Assembly (NCBI RefSeq): GCF_037126465.1
Contig: NC_088210.1
Location: forward strand, 14,967,511 to 15,031,510
Length of the DNA: 64,000 nucleotides
Direction: 5' to 3'
From: Ornithodoros turicata
Lineage: Eukaryota > Arthropoda > Arachnida > Ixodida > Argasidae
The notes under the pieces are model-generated. The model saw nothing but the letters and a program-made list of their open reading frames with translations, did not search any database and was not told the origin of the DNA. Made by a program: the position numbers and the translations under genes. This document shows, piece after piece, positions 1 through 10,844 of the stretch; position 1 is the stretch's first letter, and each line of letters starts with the position of its first letter.

Positions 1-1479
1 TCTCAAGTGATAACAAAGGCGTGCCTTTTCCAGTGCCCGTCGAGTTTGCGCCGTGCCCTTGCAGAGTGGTGTGTCGCCCAGATCTTGCGGTCAGTGCCCA
101 GCCGGTTGAGCTTAACAGGGCCGTGCACATCGCTTCTGCGCGGATTATATTGGCAGCAATATTTCTCGCACTGAATGTAGCGAGCACACGAAACGCGCAG
201 AAGACCGTGGTAAAAGCGAGGGTTTCTGAGTGAAGCGAGATTTTGCTGGAAGGGTGATCTGATCTGCGTTTCACGGCTCATCTTACACGTGATTACGGGA
301 TCTCTAAACTGATTTTCCTCTATCGTTGACTCCTAGGTGACTCCTGACTCCTCAAACTCCTCCAAAATATCTCCTTGCGGAATGAATGAGTGATGTTACC
401 TTGACAGCAATATAAAAGGAACGGTTTTCACCCGTTGCGCCGTTCGTGCTTCTTGTGCGGACGGCCGTTTACGTATTCCATTTTCTTTCCTTTCCTTCTC
501 TCCACATTTCACAATGCCCACCGACAAACTAAAAAGGGGGTCTCCACGACAGCTTCAGCCCCTGGGCAGAGGCACCGATCTGGACGAACGGCATCCGACC
601 GGCAACCATCGCCATGGTAGAACGTTCTCACATCTCGCCCGTGGGAGGTTCACACGGAACAATACCCTTCTCTAAGCGATAGGAAGCACAACCGATGATA
701 GCACGACAAGACACTTCACACACGGAGCCCAGAATGAAAGGCACGACTTGGATTGAGTTGGATTAGAAGATGGGATACCAGCAGTGCCGAGGCGCTTTGA
801 AGGCCGGTGGCAATACCACCTAGAAACAAAGCCTGCTGGCGACCTGGCGTAGCAATTAAGGGTCCGCCAATCACAGCCGCGCTTCAGCGGCCGTAGCTAT
901 GGAGACGAACCGTCACCAGCCGCTTGGGAAGCCACTAGTAGCCAGAGAAAGCCTGCGTTTGAAATCTTCTGTGGCGATTGGCTGACATCCTCACTGTATA
1001 TGTCCAAGTGCGCAGAGTGCCATACAAACGCCACCACCACCACCACCATCATCATCACCAACGCCACCCAGATGCAGAAGAGCTGCTTATTGCCTCCTCT
1101 CACTCCTTCGCTACGTGGACATACAAAGTCGGAATTCGTCCTCGACTGCGATTCGCCGTTCTGCGAATGCGAGAACTCTCAAATGACTGCAGCTAACTTG
1201 GAACGTGCAGACCAGAATATGTAGACAAAAGTGCAACACGCTTTCCAGAAACTCAGTTTGGAGAAAGATATGGGACCGTTTTGAGCTTTATTTTCGAGGT
1301 TTCCCATTTAGTACGTGGGGACGGTCAATCACTACTCGCAGACGACGGTGGTTCGTCTTCGTGGCCACGACCGCTGAAAGCAGGTTCGTGATTGGCTACG
1401 GCCGTTGAAAACACAGTCCTGATTGGCTGAGTCTTAGTTGTTACGTCGCGTCAACGACGTGAGCAGGCTTTCTCCATCT
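1..1479. other. No recognisable gene; mixed intergenic sequence
   Basis: No open frame here resembles a protein family I know. The stretch about 362-425 resembles the end of the inverted-repeat element at 40490-40887 (shared words around cttgcggaatgaa and gttaccttgac). Several gattggctg/ccaatca words lie between 870 and 1430. A short (cca/tca)n run at about 1033-1060 is low complexity. Confidence 0.5.
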
Positions 1480-1763
1480 AGGTGGCGTTGACCATGCTCA
1501 CTTTACCGGTGCCTGACTCGGTGCCGGAGACTGGGAGGTACCCGGGTTCGAATCCCGATGCCGGCTGTGCTGTCCCGGTTTTTTTTTCTGGGTTTTCCTC
1601 AGACGCTTTCAGATATTTATCGGCACAGTTCCCTTAGAAGTCGGCTCAGGACGTCAGTTGCCCACCTCTGTGAGGCCGACAACCCTTTCACCAGCACCAC
1701 AGCCACCTCATTTTATATGCCAAGTGCTTTCATCGTCTTAAAAATAAAGGTGTTGTTGTTGTC
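1480..1763 (+). mobile_element. tRNA-derived SINE (Ruka-like), degraded head
   Basis: The box-B-like segment gggttcgaatccc sits in a tRNA-like head. It is followed by the body words shared by all SINE copies here: ccggctgtgctgtc, gggttttcctcagacgctt, cggcacagttccctta, gaagtcggc and gtgaggccgacaa. The 3' end runs into an A-rich tail and a short (ttg)n. The 5' half of the tRNA head is poorly preserved. Resemblance to the tick Ruka family is from memory and unverified. Confidence 0.75.
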
Positions 1764-1785
1764 GCGAAGGGGTAAGATGTTAGCT

Positions 1786-1885
1786 CAGACATACGTCGAC
1801 ACAGTTCCCCTAGAAGTCGGCCCAGTACGCACATTCCCTCAGTCGTGACGTTGCCCACCTCTGTGAGGCCGACAACGGCGATGTG
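1786..1885 (+). mobile_element. SINE 3' body fragment
   Basis: This piece repeats the 3' half of the SINE immediately upstream (acatacgtcgacacagttcc, gaagtcggcccag, gttgcccacctctgtgaggc), so a second, 5'-truncated copy follows the first almost directly in the same orientation. Confidence 0.7.
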
Positions 1886-2245
1886 GACGAATCTATCATG
1901 GCGGCTCCCAGACATTGACATTAGGGAGTGCATATCGCCTGTTTACAGATACTTTGCTTTCCTCATCTATTCGTCTTCTCGGCCTTTCTTCTTGCCTCTT
2001 CCCTTACGACTTCTACATATACACCGTCAGCGGAGCCGCACTTAACCTTATGACATTTGACGGACACTGGCGGCATGCACCAGCCGGTTTCATCATGAAA
2101 CGCATGCTACGTTCTGTTATCTATCTTTCCTCGCGATCTTCGCTTGCCTCTTTTGGTGGCATTGCGAAAGTTTGCGGTCTGGCGTTGCACAACGTCGCGT
2201 CTGCGGTAGGCATCGCGCCAGACTGCCGTGCACGTTGCAACGCTG

Positions 2246-2569
2246 CACTCTAAGAAAAAAGGGTGTGAAAAGGTGGTAACTTCTATAGTTACCACCAAGG
2301 TCAACATAGCGTCTGATAAATGGTGCAAAAGGGTGGTAAAAGTAAATATCATATATCCAAATTACTACAAAAAGGCGTACGCCCCCATCGCTCACCGAAT
2401 CAGAAGCGGTAACCCTACGATTCGTGTGTAACAGGTAAAACTTTGCAACCTTTTAGGCACAACATATGCGACAACTATTACCTACCGTATTATTTTTAGT
2501 CCGTCCAACTCCAACTCCAACTATTACCTCCTGAAAGTTGTAACTGTTCCACCCTTTTTTCTGAGAGTG
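2246..2569. mobile_element. Inverted-repeat element with CACTCT/AGAGTG ends
   Basis: The ends are inverted copies: cactctaagaaaaaagggtg at the left, and the complement of cacccttttttctgagagtg at the right. Inside lies a fragment of the GGCGTACGCC MITE type (about 2355-2430, with ggcgtacgcccccat and aatcagaagcggtaaccct). A hairpin ggtggtaact/agttaccacc sits at about 2272-2297. It shares its outermost bases with the other CACTCT-ended elements of this window. No coding capacity is seen. Confidence 0.7.
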
Positions 2570-2724
2570 TGTCGCTCATCCAAAACTGGAAACAGGGGAA
2601 TGGATTGGAGACCTGAGCATTTCCATCGTTTTGTACTGGAGTAGCCGGCCCAATGTAGAGCTGGGTCACCACCTCCATATATATATATATATATTTTTTT
2701 TATCTTTTTTTTTTTACCTATCTA

Positions 2725-3648
2725 CGAGGGGCGTTCAAGTCAAACCGGGACTTTCTGTCTCCTGAGTGTACAAATGGCTCGCGCTACTTCTTTTTCATCA
2801 TTTTCACACGCGACAGGCCTCCGCGTTCACCACGTAGTGGTCCAAAGTTTGTGCAAAACAGAAGACACGTGCTAGACAAGATGGCCGACAACGATGTGAG
2901 CGTGCACATCGAACAGATTGTCATGAAGTTTCTCGTGAATGAAGGCGTAAGGTCATCTGAAATTCACAGAAGACTTCAGGCTCAGTATGGCCACGATACA
3001 CTTAGCCGCAGCAAAGCGCTTGAGTGGTGCAAACGGTTCCGAGACGACCGTACATCAGTGCAGGACGATCCCGGCCGGGGCGCCCAGTGTCAGAGTTCCT
3101 GAGAACATCCAACTTGTGGGGCGCCTGATCCTCATGGACCGACGGATAACATGTCTCGAACTGGCTCGAAAGACGGACCTTTCTGTGGGAAAGTTGAAAA
3201 CTACCATTCATGAACACCTCCAGTTTCGGAAAGCCGGACCTCATCACCAAAGGAGTCCTCCTCCTACAGGACAATGCAAGCCCGCATACCGCGCATCTCA
3301 CGACACGCACCTTACAGGAACTTGGCTGGGAGTTGCTGCCACATCCCCCTTACAGTCCAGACCTCGCCCCCAGCGATTTCCATCTCTTCGGGCCACTGAA
3401 GGCGTTCCTTGGGGGCCGCCACTTCAGCTGCGACGACGAGGTCAAGAATGCGATCCGATCATGGCTGCTACGCGTCGGTAAGGATTTCTACGCTGCTGGC
3501 ATCCAAGCCCTCGTGAAACGCTGGGACAAGTGCATTAGTGCCCAGCTGGAGATTACGTCGAAAAATAAAACTAATTTCTCGCCTTTTTGTAAGTTCATTT
3601 TACTTTTGCGAAAAATGAAAAGTCCCGGCTTGACTTGAACGCCCCTCG
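2725..3648 (+). mobile_element. mariner element, internally deleted
   Basis: Terminal inverted repeats of 30 bp begin cgaggggcgttcaagtcaa (2725-2754) and are mirrored at 3619-3648 with one mismatch. A TA dinucleotide flanks both ends (2723-2724 and 3649-3650), as mariner target duplications do. The 924-bp length is well short of the roughly 1.3 kb usual for intact mariners. The transposase is broken (see the pseudogene entry), so the copy could move only with help from another source. Confidence 0.95.
2881..3615 (+). pseudogene. mariner transposase pseudogene
   Basis: The N-terminal part starts MADNDVSVHIEQIVMKFLVN and carries the helix-turn-helix DNA-binding region (QAQYGHDTLSRSKALEWCKR). 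A frameshift near 3075-3090 moves the reading frame before the second helix-turn-helix (RRITCLELARKTDLSVGKL). Near 3225 the sequence jumps to the C-terminal catalytic region, so roughly 120 residues are missing. The second and third catalytic aspartates are visible, in LLLQDNASPHTA and in the signature YSPDLAPSDFHLF, but the region carrying the first is deleted. The protein is therefore inactive. Family assignment is firm; the subfamily is not determined. Confidence 0.93.
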
Positions 3649-3650
3649 TA

Positions 3651-4282
3651 CGTACCTCCATCGTTTTTTACCATCAGCCCTAGTTTGAAGGTTTCTTTCG
3701 CCTCGCATAAAGTAATTATAGTAGGGAATTACAAAAAAAAAATGATATAGCTTGGGCTTAAAACTACCGTGCTACTCTTCGTCCTTCTCCTATAGCAGCA
3801 ATGCCAGTGAAACTGAAAGTTGCCCTCGACGCATGCGTCTGCATGAGCGTGATTGATGCATTTGTTTTCTCCCATTCGTCACGTGGATCTCATTATTAAG
3901 TGAGCTTCACCTATATATGACGTACGAAAGTAGGAGACACAACAATGCTTTATTTTTGGTGACTATGGGGTATATATCATTCTCGCAGGCGATGCGTTAC
4001 TTCATCACTTAAGTAATTTGGTAGAAATATAATGACGAACCTCACAAAGAGGACCAAACAGTAATTTTTGTCCTGCCGGGAATTAGACGCATTGCTACTA
4101 ACGTTACTCCCTAAATGCGCGAAAGACTGTGTGAAGTTCATAGACACTACCTGCACTGTTAGGGAGTAACTCGCAAGATCAGGAAACTAAGATGGGAGTA
4201 TCTGCAACCTATAGGGGACGAGAATTCCAGTTGACTGCCTACCGATGTACTCTTTTTCTTCTGTGCTGGGAAGTGTGCTGGA
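3651..4282. other. Unannotated intergenic sequence
   Basis: AT-rich stretch with no repeat end, tRNA or protein similarity that I recognise. Confidence 0.4.
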
Positions 4283-4497
4283 ATTCTGTGCTGGGAGGTG
4301 ACACGGGTTCGAATACCGTCGCCGGCTGTGCTGTCTGGGTGCTTTCCAGGACGCTTTAATGTCGGCACAGTGCCCTGTGAAGTCTGCCTGCGACGCATGA
4401 TCTCCCACTGCGATAGTCGTGACGTTGCCAGCCTGAGCGTGGCTGACCACGGCAAGCAGTTCCATCATCATCATCACCATAACCACCACCTCCACCG
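4283..4497 (+). mobile_element. tRNA-derived SINE copy
   Basis: The head has gggttcgaataccgtcgccg followed by gctgtgctgtctggg. The body words are degenerate but ordered as in the other copies (cggcacagtgccctgtgaag, tcgtgacgttgccagcc). The tail is (tca/cca)n. A 17-bp minisatellite begins about 60 bp downstream. Confidence 0.75.
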
Positions 4498-4550
4498 TGT
4501 GTCTGCATGTGCATGGCGCTCTGAGGAGCTGGATTTGATCACGAGCCAAG

Positions 4551-4718
4551 AAAATTCGTCCTATTTCGTCCTTCGTCCTATTTCGAACTTCGTCCTATTT
4601 CGAACTTCGTCCTATTTCGAACTTCGTCCTATTTCGAACTTCGTCCTATTTCGAACTTCGTCCTATTTCGAACTTCGTCCTATTTCGAACTTCGTCCTAA
4701 ACTTCGTCCTATTTCGAG
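4551..4718. repeat. 17-bp minisatellite
   Basis: About nine tandem copies of the unit aacttcgtcctatttcg, nearly perfect in the middle and degenerate at both ends. Confidence 0.9.
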
Positions 4719-4993
4719 TTTGAGAGTGTATAGCTAATTTCCCGTAATTACACTGTATGTCTCGTACTGGAACGTTTCATAATGCGTGCAACGATAAAAA
4801 CGTTTTTCAAACTTTCCAAGTCACAGCAGTGACGGCAGCTTGGTGTGTCTGCCTGCCGCAAACGGTAGCCTTTCAGTTAAAAGCAACTTTACTAAACCGC
4901 ACTCCGGCAAGGTGCGTTGCGGAGAACGAGCACTGGGTCGCGTCCACACGTTCAAGAATTTCAAAATTCATCAGGCTGTCTTAGAATAGGGTA

Positions 4994-5719
4994 CAGTCGA
5001 AACCTCGATGGCACTCGCTAATACGACATGTCCGCTTTACGACCATTTTACGACCATCTCGGGAACAGTTTCCTCCCAATGGCCTCCGCATGTCACAGTT
5101 GTCCGTTAATAGGACACTTCGTTAATATGACACTCGTTAATACGACGTCCCCGCTTTATGGCCCTTTTATCTCGGGAACCGTTCCCTCCCTAAAGGCCTC
5201 CGCATGTGACACTTGTCCGTTAATAGGACATTTCGTTTATATGACAATGACCGGCATTTTCAGCACAACTAGGGGGAACACGTGCACTTTACCCCCGTTA
5301 CTATGACTGTTGATCACTGAACCTATCTCTCATAACGTTTGCGGGGTGACTCATGATGCCCCTAGCTGACCTGCCTAGAAGAGCAGTATTATTGGTCATA
5401 TGGTGAGAGTGAGCTGCTACAATCATGCGGCATTCATCGAACACACCTGCAAACAAGCACAAGTGAACGGAGCTGACTGTCGGAATCAAGAACCAGATAT
5501 GCGTCAGATTGCGAATTGCGCTAAGCAAACGTACTTGTCAGACTTTTCATTATGCCTCATTATTCGAATTCTGTTACCAGCTTACGTAATTTTCTGCTTT
5601 TCGAAGCTTACGTAGAGGGCATGGTACGACTCGTAACGCGCGGTGTTCGTTAATATGGCAATCGCATTATGACCAAAGTACGCAGGAACGGCCATGGTCA
5701 TATTAACGAGTTTCGACTG
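4994..5719. mobile_element. pogo/Tigger-like TIR element, non-autonomous
   Basis: The left end cagtcgaaacctcg and the right end cgagtttcgactg are inverted copies, each flanked by TA (4992-4993 and 5720-5721). The interior carries repeated phrases about gttaatacgac/gttaatatgac, including a direct duplication at about 5028-5150 and 5148-5260. No transposase frame is present. The end sequence CAGTCGAA resembles pogo/Tigger ends; this superfamily call is by resemblance only. Confidence 0.8.
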
Positions 5720-5721
5720 TA

Positions 5722-7300
5722 TACCCAACCGCTTTGAGGCTCGAAAGAATTAAGGGGTCGTCGCTGCGCATGCCGGAAACCCAAACGGTGTTTCGTGCAA
5801 CGCGCAATAACGGCTTGTTATTTCTTTGGGACACCTAAAACGCTAGAGCGACCATTTCTAAAACTGTCTATTCGATTCTCTATGTGCACCCCGGCTATAG
5901 AGGTAAGAAGTCCCGAAATCCCATTTGACGGACCGCCAATTTTCGCATTTTTTTCTGGGCGCTCGACATTGGTGACCTTTTCCGAAAACTGCACTTTTGA
6001 AAAAAACAAAAAAGACATATTCGTGTTTTCTTTTTGTTTTTTTTTTTGGCACATGCCGAAAAACGCTGAAGTGTGCTTATCGTTTATCTTAAAATGTTGG
6101 CAGTCAAATCCGAAAATCCTCAAAAGCACAGAGGAACACAGACACTTTGTGCTTGCATACGAACGTCTGCCAGAAATTAAGTCACGTTGTGGCACGGTAA
6201 CTCTTACAAGTCGGTAAAGATCACTAGGTGAAGCTCGAAATAAATGAATGAGGACGAAGCTCACATAAAACGTTGAATCACCAGCTGCACTATAGCTGCA
6301 CATATCTTCACGAGAAGAAGTGCAGGCCCCTGCAGGAAGTCTTGTGACTCAATGTTTTATGGGCGCTTCGTCCTCCTTAACGTATTTGCAATAACGTAGT
6401 ACGGTTTATTACTCTTTCAAGCATGTGACATTGGACGACTTTCTTAGGCCCGTTCCTCTGGAGCTCTTTTTTAGAGACTTGTGAGCTGGAAGCCATCGAA
6501 ATAAGTGAACCTCCTTGAGCTCTCTGCCGTTCTAGCTTCTTAAGACAATCTTAACAATCACAAGCCTCGTCTATACTCTAACGTGAATGTTACACGCCTA
6601 GTGTATTTTATAGGGCCTGCACGTTTGAGACCTGTACAAGTCCTCCTAAGTATAAAAGGGAAAAAAGTACGCTATTTCTGTAGCGAATGCAGTTGTAAAA
6701 CGCTTGTCGTAAAACGATCGAGAATCAATATTTCGCGCGAGACGCGCGAAGGAAATCAAAGCGAGTGCGTGATATGGCAGAAACCGATACTAGCGGCACA
6801 TGGCGGGGTGGGTAGAAGCATCAGGTCGCTGGTGGCAGGACCCCCAAACTCACCTCGGAAAAGCGTGCAACGAAGAAGGCCGCCACTAGATACCCCACTG
6901 TTGCCGTTCCGGATCACTTCAGCGCGCTAAGTTTAGCCGCAAAATGTTTTTGTTGTTTCTGCGAATGAATCTAGTCTTTATATGTCCAAATAAAACGCGT
7001 ATAACAACTTTCTGTGTCGTGTTTCACTTTTTGGTCCCGTTTTTAAACGTGTTGAGCGATCGGAAGGATCTAGTGCACGGCTGCGTGCATCACATAGCGT
7101 ACCTGTCGTACCAGGCGCCGCAGGCGCAGTCGTCCATTTCTCCTTCGGTGACTTGGCCTGGCTTGGATTGTGCGTCAACTGGATCTTTAGCGCGCTACAA
7201 TCCAACGCAAGCCAACGTCTGGTAAGAATGGGGTATCCAAGGGCGGCCTCCGGCATTGAACGCATCGGGATAGGAACAAATACATGGGAAAATGGCGACC
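5722..7300. other. Unannotated intergenic sequence
   Basis: Open frames up to 161 codons occur (for example on the minus strand at 5818-6303) but show low-complexity composition and no known motif. I see no repeat ends. It may hold undetected old repeats. Confidence 0.4.
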
Positions 7301-7303
7301 TTG

Positions 7304-7436
7304 GGGGACCTGGCTGGTGGTACGAAAGGTCGTGCTGAGGACTGGTAGGAGGTGGGTTCGAATCCTATCACGGGCTGTGCTGTCTGGGGTTTTCCCGGGT
7401 TTTCCAGCGGGATTTCCAGACGAATGTCGGCACAGT

Positions 7437-7514
<78 letters not shown>

Positions 7515-7590
7515 TTACCCACATTGGTGGTGGGAGACACTGGCAAACAGTTGCCAAGAAGGCGGCTTGAAAGGGTCGTGGCCCCCTTGG
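7304..7590 (+). mobile_element. SINE copy carrying an expanded microsatellite
   Basis: The tRNA-like head ends in gtgggttcgaatcctatcac, then gctgtgctgtctggggtttt and aatgtcggcacagtt as in the other copies. The body is interrupted by a long (ATA)n run. After the run, SINE-like 3' words (gacactggcaaacagttgcc) continue. Confidence 0.75.
7437..7515. repeat. (ATA)n microsatellite
   Basis: About 26 perfect trinucleotide units. Read as protein this gives poly-Tyr, poly-Asn or poly-Leu frames, which are artefacts. Confidence 0.98.
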
Positions 7591-8076
7591 TACTTTTGAC
7601 ATGCAGCACTGATGCAACCATAACACTAATACGATTTCAATCGCAGCACTAATGCAAAGTAGTACATGTAAACTAACTAAATGTGATAAGATCAGAACAA
7701 GTTAATGGTACGTGATATACACATTGCTGATGAAAAGCATAGATATACTGTATACATAAGTGTAATTTATTACAAAAATATCGTAACATTTAACGTTGAA
7801 AATATGAATTAGTTAAGTGTTTAGCTGACGTAAAGAGCTCTTAAGGACCGATATGAAAGAAACTCAAACTTGGATGCTATTACTAGTTTGCGAATTTATG
7901 AGTGCTGGTCGTTTGTGCGCCAGCAGTTGTAGGTCATAGTTAGTTCTTCGTAGGTCATAGTTAGTTAGGTCATAGATAGTTATATAATTTACTATGTCTT
8001 AAGGAGTGGTGGGCTCTTTCTGCGTCAGGCTGGCTAATCGAAGAAACATGCGATTGTTTTCTTTCAGTGACGTGAT

Positions 8077-8120
8077 GTAGATACCGTTCCCCCTGAAGTC
8101 GGCCCAGGACGCACAGTAAC
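8077..8120 (+). mobile_element. SINE 3' body scrap
   Basis: Contains gataccgttccccctgaagt then cggcccaggacgcaca, matching the middle of the SINE body; both ends are lost. Confidence 0.55.
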
Positions 8121-8229
8121 CCCACTGTTCCCCCTCTCCTTACTGCTATCTACTCTCCATCTGTCCACATGTGTACGCCCCTCATAGCCACAGTTGTTAC
8201 GCGGCGCTAACACAGAATAGAAAAAAAAA

Positions 8230-8430
8230 CAGAACTTCACCACATAACGCGCTGAAGGCCAACCAATGCGCAGAATGATACCGTTATCACTCCTAATCTG
8301 TGGAAAGCGCCTAGCGTGTGCCTTTTTGTGACAATTACCGTGACTGCATCAATGTCACAAAGCGGCGTACGCCTCCGGTTTTCAGCAAATCAGGGAATCA
8401 GGGGAACGATTCGAGATGATGGTTGACTAA
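8230..8430. mobile_element. Degenerate GGCGTACGCC-type foldback MITE
   Basis: Order of parts matches the family: agaacttcaccacata, ccaacca, gataccgttatc, gcctttttgtgacaatt, then the mirrored tgtcacaaagcggcgtacgc, ttttcagcaaatc and gagatgatggttg. One copy of the palindromic core has decayed and both terminal CACTCT ends are lost. Confidence 0.7.
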
Positions 8431-8622
8431 GACCCGGTTTCACCAACGCTGGTTAACTTTGAAACGAGATCAAGGGTTGCTAAAACTCGAAGTTAACATT
8501 GAATTAAATTTATATATGTTAGTTGGTGACGTGATGAATGTTTCAGCGACAATAATTTTCTTTTAAGTTAAGAGACCGTTTACCTCGGTTCAAATGTGAA
8601 TCGGGGTTAGTAAAACCGGGCC
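8431..8622. mobile_element. Short inverted-repeat element (CCCGGTTTCACCAAC ends)
   Basis: The left end gacccggtttcaccaacgct is mirrored by ggggttagtaaaaccgggcc at the right with several differences. No coding frame. It is wedged exactly between two CACTCT-type MITEs. Superfamily not determined. Confidence 0.65.
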
Positions 8623-8624
8623 TA

Positions 8625-8878
8625 CACTCTTAAAAATGAACTTCACCACATAGCACGCTCCTTGCCAACCATCATCTCGAATGATATCGTTATCTGCCCT
8701 GATTTGTTGAACACGGAAGGCGTACGCCTTTTTTGTGACACTCATGCTGCTCATAATTGCCACACACAAAAAGGCGTACGCCTCCCGTATTCGACAAATC
8801 AAGGCAGATAACGATAACATTCGAGACGATGGTTGGCTAGGATGGTGCTATGCGTTGAAGTTCATTTCGAAGGGTGTG
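8625..8878. mobile_element. CACTCT foldback MITE with GGCGTACGCC core
   Basis: Starts cactcttaaaaatgaac after a TA and ends in the mirrored gttcatttcgaagggtgtg. Nearly the whole element folds back on itself around two ggcgtacgcc cores separated by a short loop. The right end has drifted (gggtg instead of gagtg). Confidence 0.88.
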
Positions 8879-8915
8879 AGGTACTGCTTTAAAAGTGTAC
8901 CAGGAATGTCACTGC

Positions 8916-9141
8916 GAGTGGTTTATCCAGAATCCTGATCATGGAGGGGTGTTTCTTTTTTGGGGGGGTCATTATTATAGTTACGTCATTACAGCTTAAC
9001 ACATCATTACCGACATGTGTCTAAAGCTGAAATAGCAAGGGCATCCCCTGTAGGGGGTACACAGGTGAAAAGGTTAGGGGGTGTCACCGAACATGTGGGG
9101 GTGTTAGGGGATGTAGGGGGGGGGGTCTAGATAAACCGCTG
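8916..9141. mobile_element. hAT-like MITE with 8-bp target duplication
   Basis: The ends gagtggtttatccaga and (reverse strand) cagcggtttatctaga are inverted repeats with three differences. The flanks gtcactgc (8908-8915) and gtcactgt (9142-9149) match at 7 of 8 bases, the length typical of hAT insertions. The interior is G-rich on the plus strand. No transposase. Confidence 0.7.
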
Positions 9142-9599
9142 GTCACTGTATTAATACCAGTTTAGGACTGGATTGGATTGGAAAAATACCAGTTTAATTA
9201 ACCAGTGAAGGCATACAAAGTGTGTGACCGTCCGTGGCGGCCTCCTGTAAAGCGTGCTTTCACTGCAGTGGAGCAATGTACGCAGGAGAAGCGACCGGGC
9301 AGTATATCTCTTCTCGACTCTCTCAGCGAGCAGATGGAATGTTGCTGCGCCGTTGTGATGGAGGGAAAAAGCAGTGAAGCACGCCCTTCGAAACTACAGG
9401 GTTTCCCCGAAGATAAAGATTGATGTTAAGATAAATATTCTCCCGCTTCGTAAAAAAAAAAAAAATACCGCTCGCACGGCAGACGTCGAAACTGTTGCCA
9501 GTGATGCCGTCACGAGCGCTCAAACATCGTGTCGTGAATTTTCAGCTTCCACATTTATTTGAGAATATTATGAAAAATGAAAAACTGCCCTTTCCTATA

Positions 9600-9840
9600 C
9601 ACTCTTCACGGCACAGCACGCTGTGCGCATACCATTGCCACGAATGATAGGGTTATCTCTTCTGATTCGAAGAAAAGTGGGGCGTACGCCTTTTTGTGGC
9701 AATTTGGATATATATATGATAATTGGACAAAAGAAGGCGTACGTCCCCCTCTCACTTCGAATAAGAAGGGATGAACCTGTCATTCGTGGCAATGATTGGC
9801 GCACAGCGTGCTATGCGGTGAAATTCTGTTCTTAGAGTCT
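9600..9840. mobile_element. CACTCT foldback MITE, second subfamily
   Basis: Begins cactcttcacggcacagc after a TA and ends with gcggtgaaattctgttctta. The cores ggcgtacgcc and ggcgtacgtcc are kept, but the arms (gcgcataccattgccacgaa, tcttctgattcgaa) differ from the main subfamily and match the copy at 20568-20766. Confidence 0.82.
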
Positions 9841-9921
9841 GTGACGTCGACGACGGCGAGCTCGTTCAGCAGTACCACAACCACCATTTATTTTTAGAGT
9901 GTAGAAGGTCTGAATACCCTG

Positions 9922-10170
9922 CACTCTTAGAAATGAACTTCGCCGCATAGCACGCACCTAGCCAACCGTAATCTGGAATGATATCGTTATCTGCACGGAT
10001 TTGTTGAAAATGGGAGGCGTACGCCTTTTTTGTGGCAATTATGAACAGCATAAGTGTCACAAAAAAGGCGTACGCCTCCCGTTTTCAACAAATCAGGGCA
10101 GATAACGATATCATTCGGGATTATGGTTAGCTAGGAGCGTGCTATGCGGTGAAGTTCATTTTTAAGAGTG
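9922..10170. mobile_element. CACTCT foldback MITE with GGCGTACGCC core
   Basis: Ends cactcttagaaatgaac and gttcatttttaagagtg. Arms mirror each other through ggaggcgtacgcctttt. One of the best-kept copies. Confidence 0.93.
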
Positions 10171-10554
10171 TGTAGTGCCATTTTCTTGAGCTGTCGTGAT
10201 ATCGCTAACGCTTTCAAATCAACACATACTTAGCATATTTAATAGGAGTGGAACAAGAGAAGTGCATATGTTATGCTTTCACGATTTAATAAATGCAGTA
10301 AAATAAACATCGTAACATATAGTGGATACTGGTACGAAACTAGCATGGAAGGCACTACGGACATGTTTTTCTTTCTTGTACTTTCTTTTTCTTTGTTTTT
10401 TTTTTTCTTCTTTTTTTTCAATTTGATTGCACAGCTATAACTGTCACTCCTTTCAGCAACTGTCACTCAAAATATTGCTTTTGGGGAGCGCGAATTTCCC
10501 GAGAAAATTAGTTTACAAGAATGCGGGCCAGTGGTCCCGTCCACCCTATACTCC

Positions 10555-10760
10555 TGACGCGTGGTGACGTCAGGTCAGTGGAGCACTTCTTATTGGTTGC
10601 CGAGAACGTTCTGCTGACGAGAGCGACCGGTCGAGACGCTGGACGGGCGGCGCAAAATCGAAGAGCAAAAAGGAAGAAAGGGAAAAGAAGGATCGCGGCT
10701 CGCTATTGGGCGGATGAGATGACGTCACAGACTGGTAGCCCAGGGAAAGGGCTTTTCCGA
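10555..10760. promoter_or_regulatory. CpG-rich patch with CRE and CCAAT motifs
   Basis: Two perfect TGACGTCA sites (10565-10572, 10720-10727) flank two ATTGG boxes within 200 bp of CpG-rich sequence. The first part (gtggagcacttcttattgg) recurs inverted at about 24095-24130, so the patch is at least partly repeat-derived. No transcript is inferred from sequence alone. Confidence 0.35.
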
Positions 10761-10844
10761 CCGGCGAGACTGAACGCTCTCTTGCTCACCGGGATTGCGC
10801 GCTGCACTCCTACGTTTTTGTGCGTGGGGGTATACGTATACGAG

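Noticed and set aside
5818..6303. 161-codon minus-strand open frame
   Set aside because: Biased Lys/Asn/Phe composition from A/T-rich runs, no motif, no splice or codon support.
7195..7652. Open frames with long poly-Tyr, poly-Asn or poly-Leu runs
   Set aside because: They translate an (ATA)n microsatellite inside a SINE in different frames; no gene.
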